Notes: generated by a model from the letters alone, not told the origin. 62,982 bases of DNA from an uncultured bacterium (GCA_902802945.1 CADCOC010000012.1:1-62982), one strand, 5' to 3'; positions 27,286 to 35,266 are shown, counted from the stretch's first letter. A program made the numbers and translations.

Positions 27286-27412
27286 GTTCCGCACCGTAAT
27301 CTCGTGTCTCACGTCTCACGTCTCTCGTCAACCCCATGCGCCCCGTGCGCAAAACTTCAACTTCCTAAAATCCCCGCTTGAAACCAGCGGGGAAATGGGG
27401 TATACTAACATC
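27286..27412. repeat. Dispersed promoter repeat, copy 1 (shortened)
   Basis: Shares with copies 3 and 4 the start TTCCGCACCGTAATCTC, the GTCTCACGTCTC runs, and the end TGCGCAAAACTTCAA plus promoter. It lacks the central palindromes. It is placed directly upstream of the VapBC-type pair. Confidence 0.7.
27372..27406 (+). promoter_or_regulatory. Promoter and palindromic operator of the VapBC-type pair
   Basis: TTGAAA (27378-27383), 17-base spacer, TATACT (27401-27406). Inverted repeat CCCCGCT / AGCGGGG (27372-27378 and 27386-27392) brackets the -35, a natural site for antitoxin autorepression. GGGAG before ATG 27442 is the ribosome site. Confidence 0.6.
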
Positions 27413-27441
27413 GTCCTTTCCTTCAAAGGGAGACGGAAAAA

Positions 27442-27663
27442 ATGCCACCTATTGAGACTATCGTTCGCCCTGTCCGTAACAGGATAAATGTTCCGATTCC
27501 AAAGGAATACCGTTCGTATTCCTTTCGGGTTGTACTTGTCCCGATTGCTCCAGAGCCGCGCAAGTTTCGTACAATCAAGAAAATACCTGGCCTTTTTGCC
27601 AAGATAAGCGATGAGGATTTGTTTTCTGACGATGAAGCTCTTTGGGAAGCGTGTGCAGAATGA
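27442..27663 (+). CDS. Small antitoxin partner of the PIN toxin
   Basis: 73 residues. The N-terminus RINVPIPKEYRSYSFRVVLVP is of the beta-strand type found in AbrB-like VapB partners, and the acidic C-terminus (SDEDLFSDDEALWEACAE) fits a toxin-neutralising tail. Its stop overlaps the toxin start (ATGA), the typical coupling in VapBC operons. I cannot place it in a named antitoxin family from sequence alone. Identification rests on position, size and operator. Confidence 0.65.
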   Translation: MPPIETIVRPVRNRINVPIPKEYRSYSFRVVLVPIAPEPRKFRTIKKIPGLFAKISDEDLFSDDEALWEACAE

Positions 27664-28046
27664 AGGATTTATTGCTCGACACATGTGCTTTTATCTGGAT
27701 TGCCGTCTCACCAGAGCGGTTGTCAAAGAGCGCTTTGCATAGAATTGAGCAAGCACCAGCACTTTACGCATCAGCCGTTTCCGCATGGGAGATAGCTTTC
27801 AAATGGCGAAGAGGGAAATTGGAACTGCCCATTTCGCCAGAGGAATTCGTCGGACGAGTGAAGGGTGAATATGGAATCATCATGCTCCCTGTTGAAGAAG
27901 AGGCGATGCTGAAGGCGGCAGGCCTGCCTCTTATCCATCGCGATCCCGCCGATAGATTCATCATATCGACGGCATTGCTTCGCTCGTTTGATGTCGTCAC
28001 TTCCGACAGGCGATTTGCGCAATATGGAGTGAATACACTCATCTAG
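27660..28046 (+). CDS. vapC: PIN-domain ribonuclease toxin (VapC family)
   Basis: Start ATG 27660 overlaps the antitoxin stop. The 128-residue length is standard for VapC. The acidic PIN set is visible: LLLDTCAFIW (Asp about 6), SAWEIAFK (Glu about 44), HRDPADRFI (Asp about 97/100) and VTSDRRF (Asp about 117). VapC toxins cleave tRNA or rRNA at one site when freed from antitoxin. All catalytic residues are present, so it is probably active. Confidence 0.88.
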   Translation: MKDLLLDTCAFIWIAVSPERLSKSALHRIEQAPALYASAVSAWEIAFKWRRGKLELPISPEEFVGRVKGEYGIIMLPVEEEAMLKAAGLPLIHRDPADRFIISTALLRSFDVVTSDRRFAQYGVNTLI

Positions 28047-28099
28047 AGGGTGTACGCGAAACGTTCGTGGAGCGGCACCCTACCCGAACAGGTCACCCC

Positions 28100-28170
28100 A
28101 TGCGCCCCTGTGCGCAAAACTTCAATTTCCCAAAATCCTGCTTGCGTTGGGCGGGGGAATGTGACATACG
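28100..28170 (+). repeat. Dispersed promoter repeat, copy 2 (promoter part only)
   Basis: Holds the shared TGCGCCCC-GTGCGCAAAACTTCAATTTCC block, TTGCGT (28142-28147), a 17-base spacer and CATACG (28165-28170). It is followed at once by a CTCGCCTTT/AAAGGCGAG hairpin (28172-28190). No recognisable gene follows; only a 27-codon ORF at about 28217 lies downstream. This looks like a promoter whose cassette was lost. Confidence 0.55.
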
Positions 28171-28272
28171 TCTCGCCTTTCAAAGGCGAGGCTCATGTAT
28201 AGCTGAACAAAAGCTTATGCATAGAGAATTGATTCCTTATGCAGGTCATGCCCTCGCTGTAGTGGCATCCAA

Positions 28273-28475
28273 CCCTAATCGTAGGCAGGTCGTTCCCTAA
28301 TCGTAGGGAGGTCGCTCTCCCAACGTGGCTCAAAAATCCCCCTCCTATGGTGGCCCGGCCAACAGCGAGAGAGGCCGCGCTTGTTGCTGCCGTTCGGTGG
28401 GGCGAGGCGTCCCGCCGAGCTGGGTGGGGCGAGGCGTCCCGCCGAGCCGTGGTGGGGCGAGCCCTCCGGGCGAGC
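28273..28475. repeat. Tandem repeats and REP-like units in a gene-free stretch
   Basis: CCCTAATCGTAGGSAGGTCG occurs twice (28273, 28295). A 25-base unit GGTGGGGCGAGGCGTCCCGC-CGAGC occurs at 28396 and 28423, with a diverged third copy at 28451. The 28047-28900 stretch has no convincing gene; it is filled by this array and by promoter repeats 2 and 3. Confidence 0.65.
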
Positions 28476-28488
28476 CGCGAATCCCCTA

Positions 28489-28830
28489 AATCACGTTCCG
28501 CACCATAATCTCACACCATTTACCCGGCACGTCACATATCGCGATAAGTGACGTGCCGCGCATGCATCCGCCGCTGGCGGAATGGGCGTGTGCGCGCGGA
28601 CGTGAGACGCGAGACGAGAGACGAGCCGAGACGTGAGACGATGAGACGGTGGCAAAGCCGCATTGTCTCATGGTCTCACGTCTTCTTGTCTCCGCTCGCG
28701 TCTCGCGTCTCGCGTCTCGCGTCTCTCGTCAATCTCTGCGCCCCCCCGTGCGCAAAACTTCAAATTTCCAAAATCCCCGCTTGCGTTGGGTGGGGGAATG
28801 TGGCATACTATTTCCGTCTTGCCTGTAAAA
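28489..28830. repeat. Dispersed promoter repeat, copy 3 (long form, about 340 bp)
   Basis: Parts in order: CCGCACCATAATCTC; a 34-base palindrome (28521 region, CGGCACGTCAC / GTGACGTGCCG around TATCGCGATA); GAGACG-type runs (about 28600-28650) and their complement GCGTCTC in four tandem copies (about 28692-28730), forming a long imperfect hairpin; then TGCGCAAAACTTCAA and a promoter. The promoter is TTGCGT 28781-28786, 17-base spacer, CATACT 28804-28809 with TGTGG. It precedes the DUF3791 gene. Confidence 0.75.
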
Positions 28831-28915
28831 GGGTAAGGTGACAGATTTCCCGCGCGAAAGGGTTGCGTTTTCGTAACCTGCTCAGCGGGGCGATTCTAAG
28901 ATTGTGGAAACGATT

Positions 28916-29140
28916 ATGTCAGACTTGCAGCGCAATATGATCAATTACATGGTTGTCTGCGTAAACGATTACGCGGACAGGCATGGTTTGTCGTATGCGG
29001 AAACGTTTGACTATCTTTTGCGGAACAAGGGGTTGGATTTTCTTGAAGATTGCTATGACGCGGAACACACGCTTTCGCTCGATACGGCGCTTGACGATCT
29101 TGATGCCATCTGCAAACGCAATGAAGGACTTGTGGCATGA
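28916..29140 (+). CDS. DUF3791 protein (antitoxin-side partner of a DUF3990 toxin module)
   Basis: 74 residues from ATG 28916; a GTG at 28904 is an alternative and neither has a good ribosome site. The pattern YADRHGLSYAETFDYLLRNKGLDFLEDCYDAEHTL (read as parts) fits DUF3791: a helical protein with an L/I-DFL-E-YD-EHTLS core and a DDL-A-C-RNEG end. DUF3791 genes commonly precede a DUF3990 gene. Here the following DUF3990 is cut short. The gene starts about 105 bases after the promoter of repeat copy 3. Confidence 0.75.
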   Translation: MSDLQRNMINYMVVCVNDYADRHGLSYAETFDYLLRNKGLDFLEDCYDAEHTLSLDTALDDLDAICKRNEGLVA

Positions 29141-29238
29141 GGTTGTACCACGGCTCAAACACGGCGTTTCGTGAGGTTGACCTTTCCCTTTGCCGTCCGA
29201 ATAAAGATTTCGGCGCTCAAGTTTGTGGGGGTGGATGA
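29137..29238 (+). pseudogene. Truncated DUF3990 (ADP-ribosyltransferase-like toxin) N-terminus
   Basis: ATG overlaps the DUF3791 stop (ATGA). The 33-residue reading begins MRLYHGSNTAFREVDLSLCR then PNKDFGAQVCGGG and stops. DUF3990 proteins start LYHGSN...V--PDLSLCR-NKDFG-GFYLT and run to about 150-180 residues. The match therefore ends at the usual GFYLT position. The toxic domain is missing, while both flanking genes remain, consistent with an internal deletion. Confidence 0.75.
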
Positions 29239-29459
29239 TGTCTATTAAGCAGAAACAGCTGATGGAATATGCGACGCAGGATCTCGTGGCCATGGTTGCC
29301 GAGCGGAAGGGCCTTTCGATACAGGACGCGATGGGAGTTGTCTACCACTCCAGGCTACATGAAAAGCTACATGACGTCGAGACGGGGCTGTATCTTGAAG
29401 GGTCGGAGTATCTTTACGGACTTCTGAACGAAGAACGTTCCGTCAAGGTCTGCCAGTAA
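29235..29459 (+). CDS. Third small protein of the DUF3791/DUF3990 module
   Basis: 74 residues (ATG ATG start; ATGA overlap with the truncated toxin). The sequence holds SIQDAMGVVYHSRLHEKL then DVETGLYLEGSEYLYGLL. I recall proteins of this shape (EAM--LY-S---EKL-D-ETGLY-EG--YVY--L) as frequent neighbours of DUF3791/DUF3990 genes. No catalytic motif is seen. It is retained although the toxin is broken. Confidence 0.65.
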   Translation: MMSIKQKQLMEYATQDLVAMVAERKGLSIQDAMGVVYHSRLHEKLHDVETGLYLEGSEYLYGLLNEERSVKVCQ

Positions 29460-29465
29460 AAAGCA

Positions 29466-29790
29466 TACGTTTCGCACCGTAATCTCACGCCCCGTACCCG
29501 GTACGTCACATATCGCGATAAGTGACGTGCCGCGCACGTGCCCGCCGCTTGCGAAGTGGGGCGTGTGCGCGCGGACGTGAGGCGATAGACGAGCCGAGAC
29601 GTGAGACGATGAGACGGTGGCGAAGCCGCATTGCCTCATAGTCTCACGTCTTCTTGTCTCCGCTCGCGTCTCACGTCTCGCGTCTCTCGTCAATCTCTGC
29701 GCCCCCCGTGCGCAACACTTCAATTTTCCAAAATCCCGCTTGCGTGGGGCGGGGGAATGTGGCATACTATTTCCATCTTGCCTCTCAGTG
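29466..29790. repeat. Dispersed promoter repeat, copy 4 (long form)
   Basis: Same order of parts as copy 3 at similar length, with about one difference in ten. The 34-base palindrome here has a T opposite G (GGTACGTCAC / GTGACGTGCC), a change that would keep pairing in RNA. The promoter is TTGCGT 29740-29745, 17-base spacer, CATACT 29763-29768. It reads toward the structured region and the Z1 gene, with no ORF close downstream. Confidence 0.75.
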
Positions 29791-29815
29791 GGCGGGATGT
29801 TTGATCTTTGATATC

Positions 29816-29874
29816 GGCGGGTACGGCTTTTCGTGACGCGATCGCGCGGCGAAAAGCGGCACCGAGTACCCGCC
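29816..29874 (+). ncRNA. Candidate structured RNA: 59-base two-part hairpin
   Basis: Outer arms GGCGGGTAC / GTACCCGCC (29816-29824, 29866-29874) and inner arms GCTTTTCG / CGAAAAGC (29826-29833, 29850-29857). The loop itself contains CGCGATCGCG. It starts about 45 bases after the -10 of repeat copy 4, so it would be transcribed. It could equally be a DNA-level repeat. Confidence 0.35.
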
Positions 29875-29888
29875 ATCGGCCCGAAACC

Positions 29889-30037
29889 ACGGGAGGGTCG
29901 CGCTTGTCGCGACCGAAACGGGAGGGTCGCGCTTGTCGCGACCAACTGGTAGGGCCCGCTCGCCGAGCGGGCCGTATCACCCAAGGAAGTAAGGCAGAAC
30001 CTCGGATCACCGGTAGGGCGGTCGCCCCGCGACCGCC
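29889..30037. repeat. Cluster of REP-like hairpins
   Basis: Two copies of GGTCGCG-CTTGT-CGCGACC (29896-29914, 29925-29943), one GGCCCGCTCG/CGAGCGGGCC (29953-29973) and one GGCGGTCGC-CCC-GCGACCGCC (30017-30037). The last recurs with one change at 35213, and again inside hsdR at 52657. The units are introduced by a shared GGTAGGG or GGGAGGG. Confidence 0.75.
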
Positions 30038-30104
30038 GCTCCCCTCCGAGGCGCTGGGCAAGCCCGAAAGGCCCCCAGCAACGTACGCAACAGCGTAGAG
30101 TAGC

Positions 30105-30232
30105 TTCGATGGAAAGACCGCTAATCTTCAGCAAGGAGCGAAATACGACTGTGCGCACGCGTGGATCCATATCCACGCGGCGCACTTTCATATTCAGTTT
30201 CTTGCAAGGTTCTTAGCGGCACCTCCATCGGA
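30105..30232 (+). ncRNA. Candidate structured RNA: 128-base nested hairpin upstream of the Z1 gene
   Basis: Four nested stems: CGATGGA/TCCATCG (30107-30113, 30224-30230), CCGCTAA/TTAGCGG (30118-30124, 30213-30219), GCAAGGA/TTTCTTGC (30131-30137, 30199-30205), and a tip of GTGCGC-A-CGCGTGGAT / ATCCACGCG-GCGCAC (30151-30166, 30171-30185) with a CCAT loop. It ends 88 bases before the Z1 start, on the side of copy 4's promoter. A leader regulator, a small RNA of the defence locus or a mobile-element end are all possible. Confidence 0.4.
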
Positions 30233-30320
30233 ACTGTGATTTGAGAGTGCGCCGCCTTTCTTTTCCGTGTCGACGGTTTGCTCTCATCGGAACAGGCACG
30301 GAAAAGGAGATTATGAGGGA

Positions 30321-33300
30321 ATGAACGCTACGTCAATGGCCAAGTCACTGGGGTTTTATGTCCATGTGAAGCGTCTGGCAGGTGTAGTGCAGGCCGACTT
30401 TGAGCGGGTAGATGACTATCACGATTTCCTTGCAGATGTAGTACCCTCTGCACAAATGAATGCGGCGATTGCGGGTTTTGGCAACGAGAATCCGCTTCTT
30501 CCTCTCGATGAGATCACGCTTACGCAAATCCAATACGGCGACATCGTCGGCCAGATATTTGCCAATGTCAGCTTCATAACGTTGTCTCTTCCGCATCCGC
30601 CGCCGCAGGTTCCCATTGTGCAGAACACTGTTTCCTATTTCGACAATTACATCCAGTCTCTTGATGGTGGCAAGGGCGATCCACGCACAAAGGCGGATGT
30701 GGAGTCCATTGTCGATCGGATGAACAGTATTCTTGCGGAGCGCGAGGCGAACGAGCAGCGTGTGAACGGGCTGGTGGTCGGGCGCGTCCAGTCCGGCAAG
30801 ACGCGCAACTATGTGGGACTGATGCTCAAGGCCGTCGATGAAGGCTGGAACGTGATTATCGTGCTCACAAGCGCCAACACGGCATTGGCCGACCAGACGA
30901 AAGGGCGCATCAATAAGGATTTCGAAAAGGCGAACGCCCACATGCAGACTCCCCTGACCTTCAGGGACGAGGAGGCCGCAACATCTCCGACGCACCTTCT
31001 TTCACCCAACAGCACATCGTTCTATTGGGGCGTGGCAATGAAGGAGAGACACAACCTCGACAGTATTCTCGATTGGCTGCACAAGAACGAGAACATTGCG
31101 CCGAAGATGCGAATTCTCGTTATTGATGACGAGGCTGACAATGCGACGCCAGACTCCAATACGCGGACGAAAACGCAACTTACTGAGAGCGAAATAGATG
31201 AATTGGTCTCTGCTATTCGTAATGAGGGGGAGAGCGATTTTTCATATTTGGCCGATTGGATTCTTGATGTACAGGACATTGTTTCTGAGGCTCAGGAGAA
31301 GGCCGAGTGCGATCCTGGCTCAAAGGAGGATAATTCGATTCGTTCGCTCCAGACGAAACTCGAGCAAGGTGGTGGCGATACGGAGAAGATGAGTGAAATT
31401 TTAACGACGGATGAATTCCTTGACCTCCTGAACATGCAGCAGTATACCGATGAAGGTGGTGTGCTAGTAGATTTAAAACAAGACGCCATTAAGTATTTCA
31501 ACGGAACTGGCAGTGGCCCCCGTTCTGCAAAGACGTTTGTAAGGTTTCTCAATACCGTCCTGCAGGTGGCACGGGAGCGCAGTGCCATCAGCCTTCGCAT
31601 CTGCGAACTAATCGACTGCAAACCCAAGTCAGATGAATATACGTTCAATTTCCAGCGGTGCGCCTACATTGCCTATACGGCCACTCCGTATGCAAACATC
31701 CTGAATGAACGACCGGACCAGACGCCGCTTTACGCAGACTTCATAAAACCACTCGCTACATCGCCTCTGTATTTCGGCCTCGACAAAATATTCGGGCGCG
31801 ACTACAAGGCGGAACCGCCGATTCCACCCAAGATGAACATTGTAGATGCAATCGGAACGGACGACAAGCGATTCGTCTTAAATCCTATCCAAGGCATCAA
31901 GGATGGCGAGAAGAAAGAGGTTCTGCCTGTCTCAATCGGAGATGACCTTCGCTACACATGTGACAATCCAAGTAAAGAGGGTGCGTGGGAGACCATGGCA
32001 CGTGCCGTCGCATGGGCGTTTTGCTCAGCTGGTGCCAGACGCCACAATCGACTCAAGAAGGAATCGTCCGACATGGATGACCGCTGGACGACGATGATGG
32101 TGAACATATCTCCAAAGACGGATGCACATGACTCTCTGCGGAATGCCATCGCTAAGTATCTCAAATTGCGCTGTAAATCCGATGAGGACAGAGTCGCGTT
32201 TCTAGGGGAGTGCCATCGAACGTGGGAATACTTTACTGGTAGCGGCAAGGCCGCATATACAAGCGATGACTTTGAGCAGACGTTCAATAACGCACAGGAT
32301 GTGAAATACGGCACTTTCACGGATTACCCCACGTGGGAAGAGATATGCGATGATGTACGTTACTTTATCGAAGGATGGGATGATATTCGTGTACACACCA
32401 TCATCATCAACTCCGTTAGAGCCGACAACATAGAGAATCAAAAACGGTACAATCAGACGGGTACATACGAGAATTCGCTCTCGGATGACCACTTGTGGAT
32501 TGTTGTTGGCGGCAATACCATCGGTCGAGGGCTTACGCTCAGAGGCTTGACCGCGAGCTACTTCGACCGCGTCCGCAAGACGGTCGCAGTTGATACCATG
32601 ACGCAGATGGGACGTTGGTTCGGATATCGTCAGGGTTATGAACTTCTTCCCCGAATCTGGATGACCGCTGATACGGTGCGCGAAATGAAAAAGGTCGCGT
32701 TCATAGAAGGTGCCATGCACGAGAGCATGCACGACCTCTTCTCACAGGGAGTGTCGCCACAAGACCCCGAACATTACCCGCAAATATACAGCTGGGGGCG
32801 TAAGCTGTCGGGAAGGGCCAGGGCACAGAGTACGCTTATGCAGTCCATCGGTCTTCTCACGACGACGAATGTCATGCCTGGTAAAGCAGTCGATGTCCAG
32901 GCCGTGTACAAACGGACTCTTCGCCTTGTGCATGATCTCGGAGAGCAAACGTTGTACAACAAACAGGAATACATATATGGCGACGTTCCCCTTTGGCTGG
33001 ACATCTCCAAGGATGTCATTCGTACCTATCTGAATGACGTCATGGAGCACTATCCGGAGGCGACGCGGCAACGGATACGTGCGCTCATTCGGGAAATCAA
33101 CCAGTCGGATGCCTGTTCGTGGAATGTCATTATAGGCGAGCCTGCGAAGAATCGCGGACAGAGCTTCGACATGGGCGTGGGAAGAAGGATCTTCTGCGGC
33201 AGCCCACAGCCGCCAAAGGTTATTGGTGACACTCTGGAGTTTGCCGGTTCTGCTCGTACCGACATGGCGTTTTTCGCGATGATCAGGACGGAGGACATCA

Positions 33301-34184
33301 ACCGTACCGACGCGATACTGCTTGACCGGAAAATTGCCGAAGTAGTGTCAACGATCAAGCGTAAGGCAAAGGAAAACGGCGGGACGATTCCCATGGTCAT
33401 CCAGAATGCACTTGCACCTTATCAAGGTGACACATTGGAAGAACGCATAAGAAATCTGGTTGCAGCGGTTCGGGATGACGGCCGGGTAAGCGTTCCCAAT
33501 TCCATTCGTGAGTGCATGGGACACTATATTGCCAACCGTTCGGCAATCGAATACAGGAATGAGGCGTATTCGACAGCAAGGATCGTCAATCCTGCAATGC
33601 AAATTTATCTGCTTCCTCCTCCTGTTGAACTTGGGTGCGATAATATCCCGCTGATTGCGCCGTCTTTCTATTGGCCTGACCACTCCCCGGACGACTTCAA
33701 TCTTGTCTCCATCGGTATGTCACCCGCATCGCATAATCCGAGTGAACAACTCTTTGGTGAGACCGTCGTAGGAATCATCGCGCAGAACGGATTCCCGATG
33801 TCAGTTAGTCAGTTGAAGCCGGCTGTTCTGGCTGAGTTGCCCGAATGCACGGAAGACTTTTTCAACGCGCACATCAATCACCCCATCCATGGCATCAAGT
33901 ACGCAAAAGTTCCGTCCAAGAAAGCGTACTATCACACGGACTGGGCGGCTGATCCTGTCGCTAAAATTCGCCAGTTCGCACTTGAAAGGGCGGCGGAAAT
34001 CCTGAGTGACCACCAGCCGCGTAAGCGAGAAAACCTTGCCCAAACGGTACTAGCCAATAATCCAGCATTGGAAGGGCTGTTCAATCCCAATTCGTCACAG
34101 GAGCGGAACGCCGTGTTCGCTGACGAACACCTTCCGCAGTTCGGAATCGTCAAGAACGAAGACGGCACCTTGCAGATTCAATAA
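30321..34184 (+). CDS. Z1-domain DNA helicase/ATPase (restriction-type defence)
   Basis: Start at ATG 30321; a three-codon ORF (ATGAGGGAATGA) sits on the ribosome site AAGGAG and its stop overlaps this ATG. The 1287-residue protein has the Z1-type motor. It has P-loop GLVVGRVQSGKTRNYVGLM (about 148-166), VLVIDDEAD-like MRILVIDDEADNATP (about 263-277), VGGNTIGRGLTLRGLT (about 730-745) and QMGRWFGYRQGYE (about 762-774). Z1 proteins are superfamily II-like ATPases encoded in restriction-like loci, where they typically accompany a DUF4420 nuclease, a MORC-type ATPase and a cytosine methylase. Only the DUF4420 partner is present here, 12 bases downstream. It likely translocates or remodels invading DNA. 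Confidence 0.85.
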   Translation: MNATSMAKSLGFYVHVKRLAGVVQADFERVDDYHDFLADVVPSAQMNAAIAGFGNENPLLPLDEITLTQIQYGDIVGQIFANVSFITLSLPHPPPQVPIVQNTVSYFDNYIQSLDGGKGDPRTKADVESIVDRMNSILAEREANEQRVNGLVVGRVQSGKTRNYVGLMLKAVDEGWNVIIVLTSANTALADQTKGRINKDFEKANAHMQTPLTFRDEEAATSPTHLLSPNSTSFYWGVAMKERHNLDSILDWLHKNENIAPKMRILVIDDEADNATPDSNTRTKTQLTESEIDELVSAIRNEGESDFSYLADWILDVQDIVSEAQEKAECDPGSKEDNSIRSLQTKLEQGGGDTEKMSEILTTDEFLDLLNMQQYTDEGGVLVDLKQDAIKYFNGTGSGPRSAKTFVRFLNTVLQVARERSAISLRICELIDCKPKSDEYTFNFQRCAYIAYTATPYANILNERPDQTPLYADFIKPLATSPLYFGLDKIFGRDYKAEPPIPPKMNIVDAIGTDDKRFVLNPIQGIKDGEKKEVLPVSIGDDLRYTCDNPSKEGAWETMARAVAWAFCSAGARRHNRLKKESSDMDDRWTTMMVNISPKTDAHDSLRNAIAKYLKLRCKSDEDRVAFLGECHRTWEYFTGSGKAAYTSDDFEQTFNNAQDVKYGTFTDYPTWEEICDDVRYFIEGWDDIRVHTIIINSVRADNIENQKRYNQTGTYENSLSDDHLWIVVGGNTIGRGLTLRGLTASYFDRVRKTVAVDTMTQMGRWFGYRQGYELLPRIWMTADTVREMKKVAFIEGAMHESMHDLFSQGVSPQDPEHYPQIYSWGRKLSGRARAQSTLMQSIGLLTTTNVMPGKAVDVQAVYKRTLRLVHDLGEQTLYNKQEYIYGDVPLWLDISKDVIRTYLNDVMEHYPEATRQRIRALIREINQSDACSWNVIIGEPAKNRGQSFDMGVGRRIFCGSPQPPKVIGDTLEFAGSARTDMAFFAMIRTEDINRTDAILLDRKIAEVVSTIKRKAKENGGTIPMVIQNALAPYQGDTLEERIRNLVAAVRDDGRVSVPNSIRECMGHYIANRSAIEYRNEAYSTARIVNPAMQIYLLPPPVELGCDNIPLIAPSFYWPDHSPDDFNLVSIGMSPASHNPSEQLFGETVVGIIAQNGFPMSVSQLKPAVLAELPECTEDFFNAHINHPIHGIKYAKVPSKKAYYHTDWAADPVAKIRQFALERAAEILSDHQPRKRENLAQTVLANNPALEGLFNPNSSQERNAVFADEHLPQFGIVKNEDGTLQIQ

Positions 34185-34196
34185 GGAGGTAACGCG

Positions 34197-35204
34197 ATGC
34201 CACGCGAAAACACAGTTGACACGTACCTTGAACTGAAGAAGGCGATTATCTACCGCATCACGCACATCAACTCCGGAGAGGTGTTCGACTTCGACGGTTT
34301 CTCGATGTTCCGTGCTGGCGACAAGATCGGCGCGGCCATTCCCACGGGCGAGACGTGCATCAACATCCACAACGTCCATCCGGGCAAGAGCTACACGCTC
34401 GACGGCACGAATGCGCTGCCCGGCGTACAGGGAAACTTCCTCGCGCTTACGGTTGATTCGTCCATGACCGACATCTCCGATCCCGTGAAGCAAGAGGACT
34501 TTGCCCATCGCATCCTTACGTTCGTGACAACGGAGAACGGGACGCGCGAGTTGCTTCTTTCAGATCCGTGGGAGTGGGCGGCGCGCGTGATTGAGATGTC
34601 TGGCGATACGTCGACGGAGTTGCGTCCCTATCCGTACATCGCCGAACTCTGTCTCGTCAACAAGCTCCGTGCGGCGGGGTTGATGTCGGACGTTGCCACG
34701 CAATATCGCGGACCCGATTCGGGCGTACACGACTTCGAGCTGGACACGATGTCGCTGGAATGCAAGTCGCGTCTGCATGGAGACCCCGAGACGAAATCCG
34801 GCGAACTCGTCATTTCCAGCGAACACCAGTTGAGCCTCACGGGAACGAAACCGCTCTACGTTGTCTATTTCCCGATGGAGGATACAGGCGATCTCTCGCT
34901 CGCCTCGTGCGTGGCGGAGTTCGGCGATCCCCGCGCCGTAATCATGGAGAAGCTCGCGAAGATGAAGTTCGTGGAAGGTGACTTCGCATGGCAGAGGCCC
35001 TATCACGTTCTCGGCTCGCCGCTCGTCTATGAAATCACGGATGACTTCCCGCGTATTACGCCGGGTCAGTTCGTGGGCGGACATTTCCCGTCCGGCATCA
35101 CGAAACTCGTCTATCACGTGAGCCTGTACAACCGGCCGTCGTGTCCGCTTGATGATTTCATCACGGCCGTGTGTGCTGGTACGCCTCCGATGTTCACGGC
35201 ATAA
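34197..35204 (+). CDS. DUF4420 (PF14390) PD-(D/E)XK-type nuclease partner of Z1
   Basis: The 335-residue protein is preceded by a consensus ribosome site TAAGGAGGT (34182-34190) that overlaps the Z1 stop, so the pair is one operon. The nuclease core is visible as GPDSGVHDFELDTMSLECKS (about 170-190; Asp then Glu-x-Lys), followed by VISSEHQLSLTGTKPLYVVY (about 203-222). The ISS-QL-PLYL order is characteristic of DUF4420. It should supply the cleaving activity coupled to the Z1 motor. Confidence 0.82.
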   Translation: MPRENTVDTYLELKKAIIYRITHINSGEVFDFDGFSMFRAGDKIGAAIPTGETCINIHNVHPGKSYTLDGTNALPGVQGNFLALTVDSSMTDISDPVKQEDFAHRILTFVTTENGTRELLLSDPWEWAARVIEMSGDTSTELRPYPYIAELCLVNKLRAAGLMSDVATQYRGPDSGVHDFELDTMSLECKSRLHGDPETKSGELVISSEHQLSLTGTKPLYVVYFPMEDTGDLSLASCVAEFGDPRAVIMEKLAKMKFVEGDFAWQRPYHVLGSPLVYEITDDFPRITPGQFVGGHFPSGITKLVYHVSLYNRPSCPLDDFITAVCAGTPPMFTA

Positions 35205-35212
35205 ACCGGTAG

Positions 35213-35233
35213 GGTGGTCGCCCCGCGACCGCC
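35213..35233. repeat. REP-like hairpin between DUF4420 and DUF1156 genes
   Basis: GGTGGTCGC-CCC-GCGACCGCC preceded by CCGGTAGGG, one base different from the 30017 copy. It fills most of the 62-base gap. No Shine-Dalgarno is visible before ATG 35267. Confidence 0.7.
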
Positions 35234-35266
35234 GCACCAACTACCATCACCAACTTCCAACTCCAC

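Noticed and set aside
27286..29790. CRISPR array
   Set aside because: Only four copies of unequal length, hundreds of bases apart and spanning genes; no regular spacers and no cas genes.
29808..30098. 96-codon plus-strand frame over the REP cluster
   Set aside because: It consists of translated hairpin repeats (Arg/Gly/Pro-rich) with no start signal.
30105..30232. Retron msr-msd RNA
   Set aside because: Shape is compatible with a long hairpin, but there is no reverse transcriptase gene nearby and no branching-guanosine arrangement that I can identify.
27286..30260. Integron cassette array with attC sites
   Set aside because: Modules with repeated flanks suggest it, but no GTTRRRY/RYYYAAC pairs were found at module borders and no integron integrase is present. 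The repeats carry promoters instead.
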